Origin: an uncultured Alistipes sp.
GTDB lineage: Bacteria; Bacteroidota; Bacteroidia; Bacteroidales; Rikenellaceae
Direction of reading: 5' to 3'
Length of the DNA: 47,168 bases
Assembly: GCA_937899895.1 (NCBI GenBank)
Contig: CALBQR010000005.1
Location: forward strand, 1 to 47,168
How positions within the stretch are numbered: the stretch's first letter is position 1; each line of letters opens with the position of its first letter. The notes under the pieces were generated by a model. It saw only the letters and a program-made list of their open reading frames with translations. It ran no database searches and was not told the origin of the DNA. The position numbers and the translations under genes were made by a program. Below are positions 1 through 6,549 of the stretch, one piece after another.

Positions 1-221
1 ATTATTTGTTTTATTTCATCAGATTTAGATGGTAGTTCTAATACTGGCGCTTTATGTTCACTATTTCCTAGTTCATTTAAAACATTTTGAAATGCTGCTT
101 GAACTTCACTGCGCATTTGCTCACAGATTACATCTTTAGTATATACTTCAGCAGTTCCTGTTTTACCAATTATATCATAGCCTTTAAGACGATATATATT
201 ACCAACACCATCGGCACTTTG
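1..221 (-). other. AT-rich foreign coding fragment, PBP-like
   Basis: Read on the minus strand this stretch is open and encodes a fragment containing GYDIIGKTGTAEVY. The KTGT core followed by AE is the third transpeptidase motif of penicillin-binding proteins, and a GYxIxGKTGTA context is common in Firmicutes class B PBPs. The residues after it (KDVICEQMRSEV...) do not look like a PBP, so a further join near 135 is possible. Base composition is much more AT-rich than the host genes downstream. The fragment has neither start nor stop and abuts an unrelated coding fragment on the other strand. I think it belongs to another organism or another locus, joined here by assembly. Confidence 0.35.
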
Positions 222-596
222 AACCAAGTGGCGACCATCGGAGAGGGTGATTTCTTCGGAGAGATGGCTATATTTGATAACCTTCCGCGCAGTGCGTCCT
301 GCATTGCGCAGGAGGATACCATTGCGGTGGCGGTTACCAAAGATAATCTGCAGGAATTTTTGGCCACCTGTCCGGAGATTGCCGGACAGATGCTGGAGAA
401 AATGAGCGGCAGAATCCGTAAGTTGGATGCGGAACTGTATCAAAACAACCGTTTTGTGAAGAATCGTCATGTGCCCAGATTTGCCATTCCCGCAGAATTT
501 AAAACCGGTCATAACGTGCGGAATCCTTATCAGGATCCCACATATTTGGTGAAGTATAAGCAGGCGTGCCCTATCTGTGGAAAGGCAATTTCCGTA
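222..596 (+). CDS. Fragment of a Crp-like cyclic-nucleotide-binding protein
   Basis: The reading frame shows the distal part of a cyclic-nucleotide-binding beta barrel: GEGDFFGEMAIFDNLPRSAS is the phosphate-binding cassette, with its Gly-Glu and Arg-Ser positions. A helical part (LQEFLATCPEIAGQMLEKMS) follows, then a tail with CPICGKAISV, which could be one half of a zinc-binding knuckle. Such proteins sense cAMP or related nucleotides, or have lost ligand binding. The N-terminal half is missing: upstream of about 222 the frame continues into unrelated AT-rich DNA. The C-terminus runs without a stop into a flavoprotein tail at about 596. The style of the protein recalls Clostridia more than Bacteroidota. 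Only a fragment is present. Confidence 0.5.
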
Positions 597-731
597 ATCG
601 CAGGCGGCTTTGACAATATTTATCCCGCAGGCGAGGGCGCAGGCTATGCTGGCGGTATCATTTCGGCAGCCCTCGATGGCGAGCGTATCGCCGATAAAGT
701 TGCCGAATATATCTCGCGCGGCCGACGTTAA
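597..731 (+). CDS. C-terminal tail of an FAD-dependent oxidoreductase (partial)
   Basis: The last ~44 codons encode GGFDNIYPAGEGAGYAGGII followed by SAALDGERIADKV. This is the C-terminal FAD-contacting segment typical of the NAD(P)/FAD-dependent dehydrogenases of the COG2509 type (YPxGEGAGYAGGI, then an AxDG helix). The gene ends with a normal stop at 729-731 and has host-like composition, so this piece is probably the true left end of the host contig. The rest of the enzyme is absent; the frame upstream belongs to a different protein. Substrate unknown. Confidence 0.6.
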   Translation: MAGGFDNIYPAGEGAGYAGGIISAALDGERIADKVAEYISRGRR

Positions 732-805
732 ACGCCTAAAAATGTAGTTTTTTTGGGTAGATGCTAAAAAAATTCAATAATTTTTGAAATTTTTTTAAGA
801 AATAC

Positions 806-836
806 TTGCACGGAACAAAATTTCGCCTTATCTTTG
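806..836 (+). promoter_or_regulatory. Bacteroidota promoter for the ncRNA at 843
   Basis: TTG at 806-808 and TATCTTTG at 829-836, separated by 20 nt, match the primary sigma (RpoD/SigABfr) consensus TTG-N19/20-TAnnTTTG. The predicted transcription start is about 843. No protein gene starts on this strand until 2198, so the transcript is probably non-coding. Confidence 0.7.
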
Positions 837-842
837 CAGCGA

Positions 843-985
843 AGTTTTAAGGTTCATTTAGGTTAGTAGTTTTAGGTTGGTAGAGGACATCGGCAGGGCG
901 CGGTTGTAATGCTGCGAAGCATAGAAGACCGCTAGGTTAGAGCAAGTGCTTTAATCGATCCCCCTCCGAATCCTCGTTTTTTGAA
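843..985 (+). ncRNA. Candidate structured ncRNA, three-way junction
   Basis: A strong promoter precedes this stretch, and complementary segments fold it into a three-way junction. P1 pairs GAGGA (883-887), TCGG (890-893) and GGG (896-898) with CCC (962-964), CCGA (966-969) and TCCTC (971-975). P2 pairs GCGGT (900-904) with ACCGC (928-932) and ATGCT (909-913) with AGCAT (918-922) around a GCGA tetraloop. P3 pairs GGTTAGAGC (935-943) with GCTTTAATC (948-956), using G-U pairs. T6 follows P1 at 977-982, so P1 may double as terminator. I could not match it to SRP RNA, tmRNA or RNase P. A Bacteroidales-specific RNA family (for example Bacteroidales-1) is possible. The transcript may extend past 985. 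Confidence 0.5.
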
Positions 986-1116
986 AATTACGCGTGTCGG
1001 TGCACAGACCGCGACAATATATATATTGCTTAAAGATGCTCTCTGATCCTACGGGTTGGGGAGTTTACTTTTTTATAGCGGTCAGCTATCCCTCTAAATT
1101 TTGCATTAAAAACAGA

Positions 1117-1147
1117 AGCCGCGCCCACTTTCGGGACACGGCTTTCA
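1117..1147. terminator. Terminator-like hairpin 3' of the lipoprotein gene
   Basis: AAGCCG and CGGCTT form a stem, with further CC/GG pairing inside, around a TTTC loop. It lies just past the stop codon of the minus-strand lipoprotein gene. A T-run follows on the plus side and an A-rich tract on the other, so it could stop transcription from either direction. Confidence 0.55.
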
Positions 1148-1165
1148 TTTTGCGCAGCGTACAAC

Positions 1166-1567
1166 CTATTCAGTCTGACCATTCTCGACCGGTTTGCGCA
1201 CGAAATCAATCTGGTAGGTCTTAAATTCAGGTTTCATCATCGCGCCTGTTGCAGCGTCGATACCCCAACCCAGAATATCACAAAGATTGATCACCGATAC
1301 TGCGTTGAAATTCTTTTCGATGTAAAAACTTTGGGTTTCGTAACCCTCTGCCTCGGCCTTCACAACGGTATCATCAAAGCCACGCTTAATTTTGGTCGTG
1401 TAGGGGAAGGTTACGTTGTGATGTTTGCGACCGTCAATAGTGAGGTCAGCGGTCTGATCAATGTTACTTTCAAAGGTTACTTTTGCCTTCGAGCCGCAGA
1501 AGATAGTCGAGCACGACGAAAGTAACAATGCGCTGATAACGAGCGCGGGAACAAAGATTTTCTTCAT
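1166..1567 (-). CDS. Small lipoprotein, PEGA-like beta domain
   Basis: A 133-residue protein with a type II signal peptide: MKK, a hydrophobic stretch, then the lipobox LLSSC with the lipidated cysteine at about residue 19. The mature part (VTFESNIDQTADLTIDGRKH, then FPYTTKIKRGFDDTVVKAEAEGYE) resembles PEGA-type surface beta-sandwich domains, in which a short peptide carries a G-Y repeat. A hydrophobic NLCDILGWGIDAATGAMM segment near the C-terminus is typical of a family of small Bacteroidota lipoproteins of unknown function. It probably sits in the outer or inner membrane facing the periplasm. It is monocistronic and ends at a hairpin terminator. No enzyme motif is visible. Confidence 0.75.
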   Translation of the reverse strand: MKKIFVPALVISALLLSSCSTIFCGSKAKVTFESNIDQTADLTIDGRKHHNVTFPYTTKIKRGFDDTVVKAEAEGYETQSFYIEKNFNAVSVINLCDILGWGIDAATGAMMKPEFKTYQIDFVRKPVENGQTE

Positions 1568-1626
1568 CTTAATTTGATTGGTTTAGATGTGCGAAGTCCC
1601 GCCGCACGGTTTAATTTTCAGGCAAT

Positions 1627-1776
1627 AAAAAACGTGGGACTCAACTCATCCATCTGCTTTCTGAGGCTCTGGTAAACCCGTACAACCAAATAGAGAATGA
1701 AGCCCACGCCAAACGACGTGAGCGTCAAACTTCGTTCCTTGGTTGTTTCGTTAAATTTACCAGATTTTCAGAAAGC
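1627..1776 (-). ncRNA. Candidate rod-shaped ncRNA (6S-like)
   Basis: Nested complementary segments make a long rod. GCTTTCTGA (1656-1664) pairs with TCAGAAAGC (1768-1776). TCTGGTAAA (1668-1676) pairs with TTTACCAGA (1756-1764). ACAACCAA (1682-1689) pairs with TTGGTTGT (1739-1746). GAATGAAG (1695-1702) pairs with CTTCGTTC (1730-1737). ACGC (1706-1709) pairs with GCGT (1722-1725). The minus strand is favoured because TAGCTTTG (minus, 1784-1791) puts the start within a base or two of the first stem base, and a T6 run occurs at 1627-1632 on that strand. The 3' tail contains CCCACG, which could also pair with CGTGGG in the apical part. A rod with interrupting loops and paired ends recalls 6S RNA, but it is shorter than usual. 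Identity unproven. Confidence 0.5.
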
Positions 1777-1783
1777 AAGCGAA

Positions 1784-1791
1784 CAAAGCTA
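1784..1791 (-). promoter_or_regulatory. -7 element for the rod-shaped RNA
   Basis: On the minus strand this reads TAGCTTTG, a match to TAnnTTTG. Seven nucleotides downstream lies the first base of the closing stem of the candidate RNA. No clear TTG is found 19-20 nt upstream, so the promoter would be weak or differently recognised. Confidence 0.45.
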
Positions 1792-2138
1792 ACGCTTTTT
1801 ATATGTGTGCATTGCGCGTTAATTACAGCGCAACAAGTTATGTTTCAATAGTTTATCTACGCAATCAATAGGCAACTTGTTTTTACTTTGAACAAATATA
1901 CAAAATTTATTTGAATAAATACATAAAATATCTCAATTCGTTATCCCCAATCTCGCGACGCGATACAGATTATTACGGAGCCGACATTGATAAGCGCACC
2001 TGTATATCGGCACCAAATTCGCGTTCAGGCCGTGCGCACGCAAAGAAAAATCTGATCAACAAATCATATTCACAACATCAAACAGCCCATAAAATCGAAA
2101 AAAATTTTAGCCATTTATCGTTTTTCAATAAATTTACA
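1792..2138. other. Intergenic region, no gene seen
   Basis: AT-rich spacer between the candidate RNA and the ABC exporter promoter. An open frame from 1911 crosses into the ABC gene in another phase, but its product (Asn/Ser/Lys-rich, without a recognisable domain) and lack of a promoter argue against a gene. A minus-strand TATATTTG lies near 1897 without an obvious partner element. Confidence 0.5.
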
Positions 2139-2168
2139 TTGTTTTTCAAAGAAAAAGGTATATCTTTG
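2139..2168 (+). promoter_or_regulatory. Promoter of the ABC exporter operon
   Basis: TTG at 2139-2141, 19 nt, then TATCTTTG at 2161-2168: a near-perfect Bacteroidota promoter. The predicted start at about 2175 leaves a leader of about 23 nt before the ATG at 2198. Confidence 0.75.
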
Positions 2169-2197
2169 TGGAAATTTATTGATACAAAAATCGAACT

Positions 2198-3139
2198 ATG
2201 GATTTACTTCGTATTGATCACGTTACAAAACGATACACCGAGCATACAGCTCTAAACGATGTGTCGCTCTCGATTCCGAAGGGGAGTGTCTATGGTTTGC
2301 TCGGCCCCAACGGTGCGGGCAAGACCACGCTCATCCGTATTATCAACCGAATCATTATGGCTGACGAGGGTACGGTCCTGCTCAACGGCAAGCCGATGAC
2401 CCAGCAGGATGTCTATCGTATCGGATATATGCCCGAAGAGCGCGGTCTTTATAAAAAGATGAAGGTCAGCGATCAGGCGATCTACTTCGCACGACTGAAA
2501 GGTCTGTCGCGCCACGAGGCTACGGTACGACTGAAAGAGTGGTTCATTCGTTTCGGTATTCAGGATTGGTGGAACAAGAAGATCGAGGATTTGAGCAAGG
2601 GTATGGCGCAGAAGGTGCAGTTTATCGTTACGGTGCTGCACAAGCCCGAATTGTTGATCTTCGATGAGCCTTTTTCGGGTTTCGATCCGATCAATGCCAA
2701 CCTGATGAAGCAGGAGATTTTGCGTCTGCGCGATGAGGGTGCAACCATCATCTTCTCGACCCACAATATGTCGAGCGTCGAGGAGATTTGCGACCATATC
2801 ACGCTGATTAACAAGTCGCAAAACATATTGAGCGGACGTCTTGACGAGGTGCGCCACTGCCACGGCAACAACATCTTCGAGGTCGATTTCCGCGGTGAGC
2901 GCGAGCAGCTGATCACGGCTCTCGACGGGCACTGCTCGTTGCTCGATGACGGCACTGCGAGCGAGGGAATCTACAAGCAGGTGAAGATCCACGTCGAGAA
3001 TGACAGCGATGTGCGCGATGTGATCTCGGTGATCAACCAGAGTGTCGAGTTGCGTTCGTTCCGCGAGATCATTCCGAGTATGAACGATATATTCATCAAG
3101 GCCGTAGCAGGTCAAATTAAAAGCGTAGAGGAGAAGTAG
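2198..3139 (+). CDS. ABC transporter ATP-binding protein, NatA-like
   Basis: The 313-residue ATPase subunit of an ABC-2 type exporter. Walker A is GPNGAGKTT (about residues 37-45), the signature is the slightly unusual LSKGM, and Walker B is LLIFDEPFSGFDP. The H-loop is in STHNMSS. The C-terminal ~90 residues form an accessory domain typical of NatA-like and drug-export ATPases. It hydrolyses ATP in the cytoplasm to drive the permease encoded 2 nt downstream (3142-4467). The family includes Na+ exporters and antibiotic exporters, and the substrate cannot be read from sequence. The start is supported by the promoter at 2139-2168 and by the usual MxxLxIDHVTKRY opening. Confidence 0.9.
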   Translation: MDLLRIDHVTKRYTEHTALNDVSLSIPKGSVYGLLGPNGAGKTTLIRIINRIIMADEGTVLLNGKPMTQQDVYRIGYMPEERGLYKKMKVSDQAIYFARLKGLSRHEATVRLKEWFIRFGIQDWWNKKIEDLSKGMAQKVQFIVTVLHKPELLIFDEPFSGFDPINANLMKQEILRLRDEGATIIFSTHNMSSVEEICDHITLINKSQNILSGRLDEVRHCHGNNIFEVDFRGEREQLITALDGHCSLLDDGTASEGIYKQVKIHVENDSDVRDVISVINQSVELRSFREIIPSMNDIFIKAVAGQIKSVEEK

Positions 3140-3141
3140 TT

Positions 3142-4467
3142 ATGTCGGCAATTGGAATTATTATAGGCCGCGAATTTCGCGAGCGCGTGATGAAGAAGAG
3201 CTTCATCATCTCGACCATTCTGACCCCGCTGTTGATGGTGGGAATTATGGTCGGTACATCGTTCATTATGGCCTCGAATGTGGGCGAGGCAAAGCGCATT
3301 GCCGTTGTCGATCGCAGTGGTGTGATCGCGCCGTCGCTCACCTCGACCGAGGTTATCGCCTACGAGCCGACAGACCGCACACCCGAAGAGTTGCGCTCGG
3401 AGGGCGGTGAGCAGATGTATGGTTTTCTGGTCATTGGTGAGAATGTAGTCGAGAACCCCTCTGACGTTGCGCTCTACTCCTATTCGACCTCGACAATGGA
3501 GGTCGAGAGTGCTATCGCACGCGATATTGAGGAGATCATCGAGCAGCACCGTCTGGCAGCTTACGATATCGAGAATCTGCCCCAGATTATGGAGGAGGTC
3601 GAGGCCGATGTTACGTTGCGCAGCTATAAGTTGGGCGAGGAGGACGAAGAGGATAAGGAGAGTTCGAGCGTGCTGGCATTCGGCTTGGCATACATCTTCG
3701 GCTTTGTGATGTATATGTTCGTAATCATCTATGGCTCAATGGTTATGCAGGGTGTAATCGAGGAGAAGAGCGGCAAGGTGCTCGAAGTGATGGTCTCGAC
3801 CGTGCGACCCTATCAACTGATGATGGGTAAGATTTTGGGTATCGCCTCGGTTGCGGTGCTGCAATTCGTTATCTGGATGGTGATTATCTTCGTCGGCGGC
3901 TCGATGGTGATGCAGTTCCTGATGCCGACCGATCTGGTTGAAGGTGCGGCGGCAATCTCGGCAGGTACGGCCGATATGGCAGCATTGGAGAGCGCAGGTG
4001 TCGATACCGAATTGGCAGCAATGCTGGCAAATGCAACCGATGTGGGCTTCCTCGTGCGCTTCTTTGGCAGCTTCCTGCTCTACTTCTTGGGTGGCTATCT
4101 GCTCTATGCGGCGATGTTTGCAGCCGTTGGTAGCGCAGTCGATAATATTCAGGACTCGCAGCAGTTCCAGACCCCTATTACGATGCCGATCATCATCGGT
4201 CTGGTTGTGATGATGTTTGCGATGAAGGAGCCTCACGCCCCGCTTTCGGTATGGTGCAGTATGATCCCCTTCACCTCGCCGATTGTGATGATGGCACGCC
4301 TGCCGTTCGATGTCCCGATGTGGGAGCTGCTGCTCTCGCTGGCGATTTTGGCCGTTACATTTATATTTATGGTGTGGCTCGCTGCCAAGATCTATCGCGT
4401 CGGTATCTTTATGCACGGCCGCAAACCCTCATACAAGGAGTTGTGGCAGTGGATTACAAAAGCGTAA
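3142..4467 (+). CDS. ABC-2 type permease, NatB-like
   Basis: A 441-residue membrane subunit. One helix near the N-terminus (about residues 20-37, FIISTILTPLLMVGIMVG) is followed by a large extracytoplasmic domain of about 140 residues. A cluster of five or so helices begins near residue 175 (LAFGLAYIFGFVMYMFVIIY) and includes the EEKSGKVLEVMVSTVRPYQL amphipathic segment that is diagnostic of ABC-2/NatB permeases. It pairs with the ATPase encoded just upstream as an exporter in the inner membrane. The acidic tract EEDEEDKESSS precedes the helix bundle. The gene is followed by a strong terminator, so the operon has two genes. Confidence 0.88.
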   Translation: MSAIGIIIGREFRERVMKKSFIISTILTPLLMVGIMVGTSFIMASNVGEAKRIAVVDRSGVIAPSLTSTEVIAYEPTDRTPEELRSEGGEQMYGFLVIGENVVENPSDVALYSYSTSTMEVESAIARDIEEIIEQHRLAAYDIENLPQIMEEVEADVTLRSYKLGEEDEEDKESSSVLAFGLAYIFGFVMYMFVIIYGSMVMQGVIEEKSGKVLEVMVSTVRPYQLMMGKILGIASVAVLQFVIWMVIIFVGGSMVMQFLMPTDLVEGAAAISAGTADMAALESAGVDTELAAMLANATDVGFLVRFFGSFLLYFLGGYLLYAAMFAAVGSAVDNIQDSQQFQTPITMPIIIGLVVMMFAMKEPHAPLSVWCSMIPFTSPIVMMARLPFDVPMWELLLSLAILAVTFIFMVWLAAKIYRVGIFMHGRKPSYKELWQWITKA

Positions 4468-4497
4468 TTCGGAACGCTTAACCTACTATCCAAAACA

Positions 4498-4536
4498 ATA
4501 GGCCTGCCCCTTTTCGGGAGCAGGCCTATGTTTTTT
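4498..4536 (+). terminator. Rho-independent terminator of the ABC operon
   Basis: ATAGGCCTGC pairs with GCAGGCCTAT, with CCC/GGG closing a TTTTC loop, and a T6 run follows at 4531. Confidence 0.85.
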
Positions 4537-4590
4537 ATCGGGCTATTTGTTTTATCAGGCGGCTCGGCCGACTCGGCTGTGCGAGCGAAC

Positions 4591-4647
4591 GATCACCGAA
4601 CACCCACTAAACGCCCACCGAACGGATCACCGAACACTCACTAAACG
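4591..4647. repeat. Two imperfect 23-bp direct repeats
   Basis: GATCACCGAACACCCACTAA (from 4591) and GATCACCGAACACTCACTAA (from 4625), both followed by ACG, recur with a 34-bp period in the gap between the ABC terminator and the 3' end of folE. The unit CACCGAAC also recurs in between. No gene is seen from 4537 to 4673. Confidence 0.6.
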
Positions 4648-4673
4648 GCTCACGGTCGCAATCCGCGCGACGA

Positions 4674-5282
4674 TTAGCGGAGCTTATGACCAATCAGATT
4701 GAGGAACTCCTCGCGGGTACGATGGTCCGAGAGGAAGGTACCCGTAAAGGCCGAGGTCGTAGTAACGGAGTTCTGCTTCTGGATACCGCGCATCTGCATA
4801 CAGGTATGTCCCGCCTCGATCACAACGGCCACACCCAGCGGATTGAGTGCCTCCTGAATACAGTCGCGGATCTGCACCGTCAGTCGCTCCTGCACCTGCA
4901 AACGGCGAGCAAAGCACTCGACTACGCGGGCAATCTTCGACAAGCCCGTGATCGTCCCGTTGGGGATATAAGCCACGTGCGCCTTACCGAAGAAGGGGAG
5001 AATGTGGTGCTCGCACATCGAGTAAAGTTCGATATCCTTGACCAACACCATATGTCGATAGTCCTCACGGAACAGAGCCGACTGGATAATCTGCTTGGGG
5101 TCCTCGTTGTAACCCTTTGTCATAAAGGTCATCGCCTTTGCCACACGTTCGGGGGTTTTGAGCAGACCCTCGCGGTCGGGGTCCTCGCCCAGCAGGCGCA
5201 GAATCTCGCGGTAATGGACCATCAATTCGCTGATAGTCTTCTCGTCGTAACGATCTTCGCGCACATATAAGCTGTTTTCCAT
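4674..5282 (-). CDS. folE: GTP cyclohydrolase I
   Basis: A 202-residue type I GTP cyclohydrolase, which converts GTP to dihydroneopterin triphosphate, the first step of folate/pterin synthesis. The zinc site is visible: Cys90 and His93 in SMCEHHILPF and Cys161 in HTCMQMRG, with catalytic His92 between them. The GTP-binding segments GLSKIARVVECFARRLQVQE and the N-terminal LLGEDPDREGLLKTPERVAK are intact. Length is normal for bacterial FolE-IA. It has its own promoter-like TACCTTTG on the minus strand at 5307-5314. It appears monocistronic, and a short repeat lies behind it. Confidence 0.96.
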   Translation of the reverse strand: MENSLYVREDRYDEKTISELMVHYREILRLLGEDPDREGLLKTPERVAKAMTFMTKGYNEDPKQIIQSALFREDYRHMVLVKDIELYSMCEHHILPFFGKAHVAYIPNGTITGLSKIARVVECFARRLQVQERLTVQIRDCIQEALNPLGVAVVIEAGHTCMQMRGIQKQNSVTTTSAFTGTFLSDHRTREEFLNLIGHKLR

Positions 5283-5306
5283 AACTTACCTCGATTTAAT
5301 TTTCGG

Positions 5307-5314
5307 CAAAGGTA
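5307..5314 (-). promoter_or_regulatory. -7 element upstream of folE
   Basis: TACCTTTG on the minus strand, with an AT-rich block (TTTAATTAAA) near the -33 position. The predicted start at about 5300 gives a leader of roughly 18 nt before the folE ATG at 5282. Confidence 0.55.
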
Positions 5315-5325
5315 CGCAAAATTTT

Positions 5326-5781
5326 TTAATTAAATGAAATTGCAAATTTGCCCCACATTGCATAGCCCCAAAATGCGAAATAAATTACCAGCGCGAACAA
5401 TGCCACGACAACAATCGTCTTTGTCGATTTCGAGGAAGAGCGTGCACAATACCACGCAGCCAGGATTGCCAGCGCGCTAATTATCATATCGGGCAGCGAT
5501 ATCAGCGTGTCCCAGAAGTGGATGATGTGCAACGCCAACTCGATGATAATTGCGCCGATCAGTGCTGCACAGCCGATTTGTATGGGTTTAACCGTTGCCT
5601 TGTAGCGTTTTATAAAGTATGTGGTTAAGCCGAAGAGTACCAACGGCTTTATCAGTGCGGCAATTGTAACGCCCGACAACGTCGGCAGGAAACAATCTAC
5701 GGCATTCAGCATATCGCACAACGCGCTGACAACCAACGTTATTAGTATAATCACGGCGAAAGTTTTAATGTATTGTTTCAT
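5326..5781 (-). CDS. Small five-helix membrane protein, unknown
   Basis: 151 residues with about five predicted membrane helices (around residues 8-25, 38-57, 69-88, 96-112 and 121-143) and short polar loops. A basic SSSKSTK loop lies before the last helix. I do not recognise a family. It lies 47 nt downstream of the fulvocin-C-like lipoprotein gene, in the same orientation and with no clear promoter between them, so it may be the last gene of that operon. A self-protection role would fit such a place but is only a guess. It could equally be an unrelated housekeeping membrane protein. Confidence 0.7.
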   Translation of the reverse strand: MKQYIKTFAVIILITLVVSALCDMLNAVDCFLPTLSGVTIAALIKPLVLFGLTTYFIKRYKATVKPIQIGCAALIGAIIIELALHIIHFWDTLISLPDMIISALAILAAWYCARSSSKSTKTIVVVALFALVIYFAFWGYAMWGKFAISFN

Positions 5782-5828
5782 AGTGATTGAGTTTTAACGG
5801 GTATCTTAATTTGGTTTTGTTTTCAAGG

Positions 5829-6530
5829 TTATTTGCACAAACCATCGCAACTATATTTCAAAAAGAATCCACATTTATCTACTGTCGGTTCAAAGCAGGA
5901 TCCTTCTTTGCAAGTAAAGTTCGTGGGACAGTAGTCTGATTCCACACTGCAATCACAGAATTCAGCAGGAATGGAACCCTCATCGCCCGGATTAATAGTA
6001 ATTGATGATCTTGTTATTTCTGCGTGAAATAATTGGCCGTCTTTGCTTACAATTTTATTTGGAGAAATTAGTAATGCATAAATTACATTAGAGTTCCAGT
6101 TAAAATGAGTACGCGCATACTCGATCCACACATACATTTGGAGAGTTATCTCATCCTCAATGGCTTGATCTTCATATTCTGAAATATCTTTTTCGTTTTG
6201 AAACCAATGTGGATTGGATTTTATTATTGACTCAAGCGTGAGAATATGCTCTTTTTCTTGTGGAGTCCAATCTAATTCTAATGCTTCGTTAATCTTTGTT
6301 TCCCATAATTCCATTTGTTTTTGAGGAGAAAAAGAAGCGTACGTTGCTCTCTGGTAGCTCTCGTCGGGTAGAGAGATAAAATCCTGTCGAGAAATTGTTT
6401 GCAGTTCGTTATAATTCGCTTTTACCCATTGATCCACGATAGGATCACAACTGAAAGCAAGGTCCTCATCAGTTGAGCAAGAAATCATCAACGATGCTAA
6501 ACTTACAAATAATAATACAATTTTTTTCAT
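5829..6530 (-). CDS. Lipoprotein with C-terminal fulvocin-C-like Cys-rich domain
   Basis: About 233 residues if started at the ATG at 6530. That start gives a proper lipoprotein signal (MKKIVLLFVSLASLMISCS, Cys at about 18); a start 12 codons upstream would bury it. The middle is an acidic helical domain rich in Trp and Glu. The last ~44 residues hold eight cysteines in the pattern CxCSxxSDYCP, FTC, GSC, DKCG, YSC, GLC. As I remember its sequence, this matches fulvocin C, the eight-Cys bacteriocin of Myxococcus fulvus (CSCSTASDYCP and onward). Bacteroidota relatives are annotated as fulvocin-C-related; their activity is unproven. The gene is AT-rich and follows a DUF1573 gene by 19 nt. It may be an antibacterial precursor or a disulfide-stabilised surface protein. 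Confidence 0.7.
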   Translation of the reverse strand: MKKIVLLFVSLASLMISCSTDEDLAFSCDPIVDQWVKANYNELQTISRQDFISLPDESYQRATYASFSPQKQMELWETKINEALELDWTPQEKEHILTLESIIKSNPHWFQNEKDISEYEDQAIEDEITLQMYVWIEYARTHFNWNSNVIYALLISPNKIVSKDGQLFHAEITRSSITINPGDEGSIPAEFCDCSVESDYCPTNFTCKEGSCFEPTVDKCGFFLKYSCDGLCK

Positions 6531-6549
6531 AGCTACTATATTATTAAGG

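Noticed and set aside
87..731. A single 214-codon protein combining a Crp-like cassette and a flavin-binding tail
   Set aside because: The first ~45 codons come from unrelated AT-rich DNA that is coding on the other strand, and neither domain is complete. A mosaic of fragments fits better than a real fusion protein.
883..975. Bacterial SRP (4.5S) RNA
   Set aside because: The P2 hairpin lacks the conserved GGAA-type tetraloop with the AGCAG/CAGG internal loops of domain IV.
1911..2255. A 114-codon plus-strand frame before the ABC gene
   Set aside because: Low-complexity Ser/Asn/Lys-rich product that overlaps the ABC promoter and start in another phase. No promoter or conserved feature.
2252..3115. 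A long minus-strand frame opposite the ABC ATPase gene
   Set aside because: It mirrors the codon pattern of the ATPase, lacks a domain, and the plus strand has intact Walker and signature motifs.
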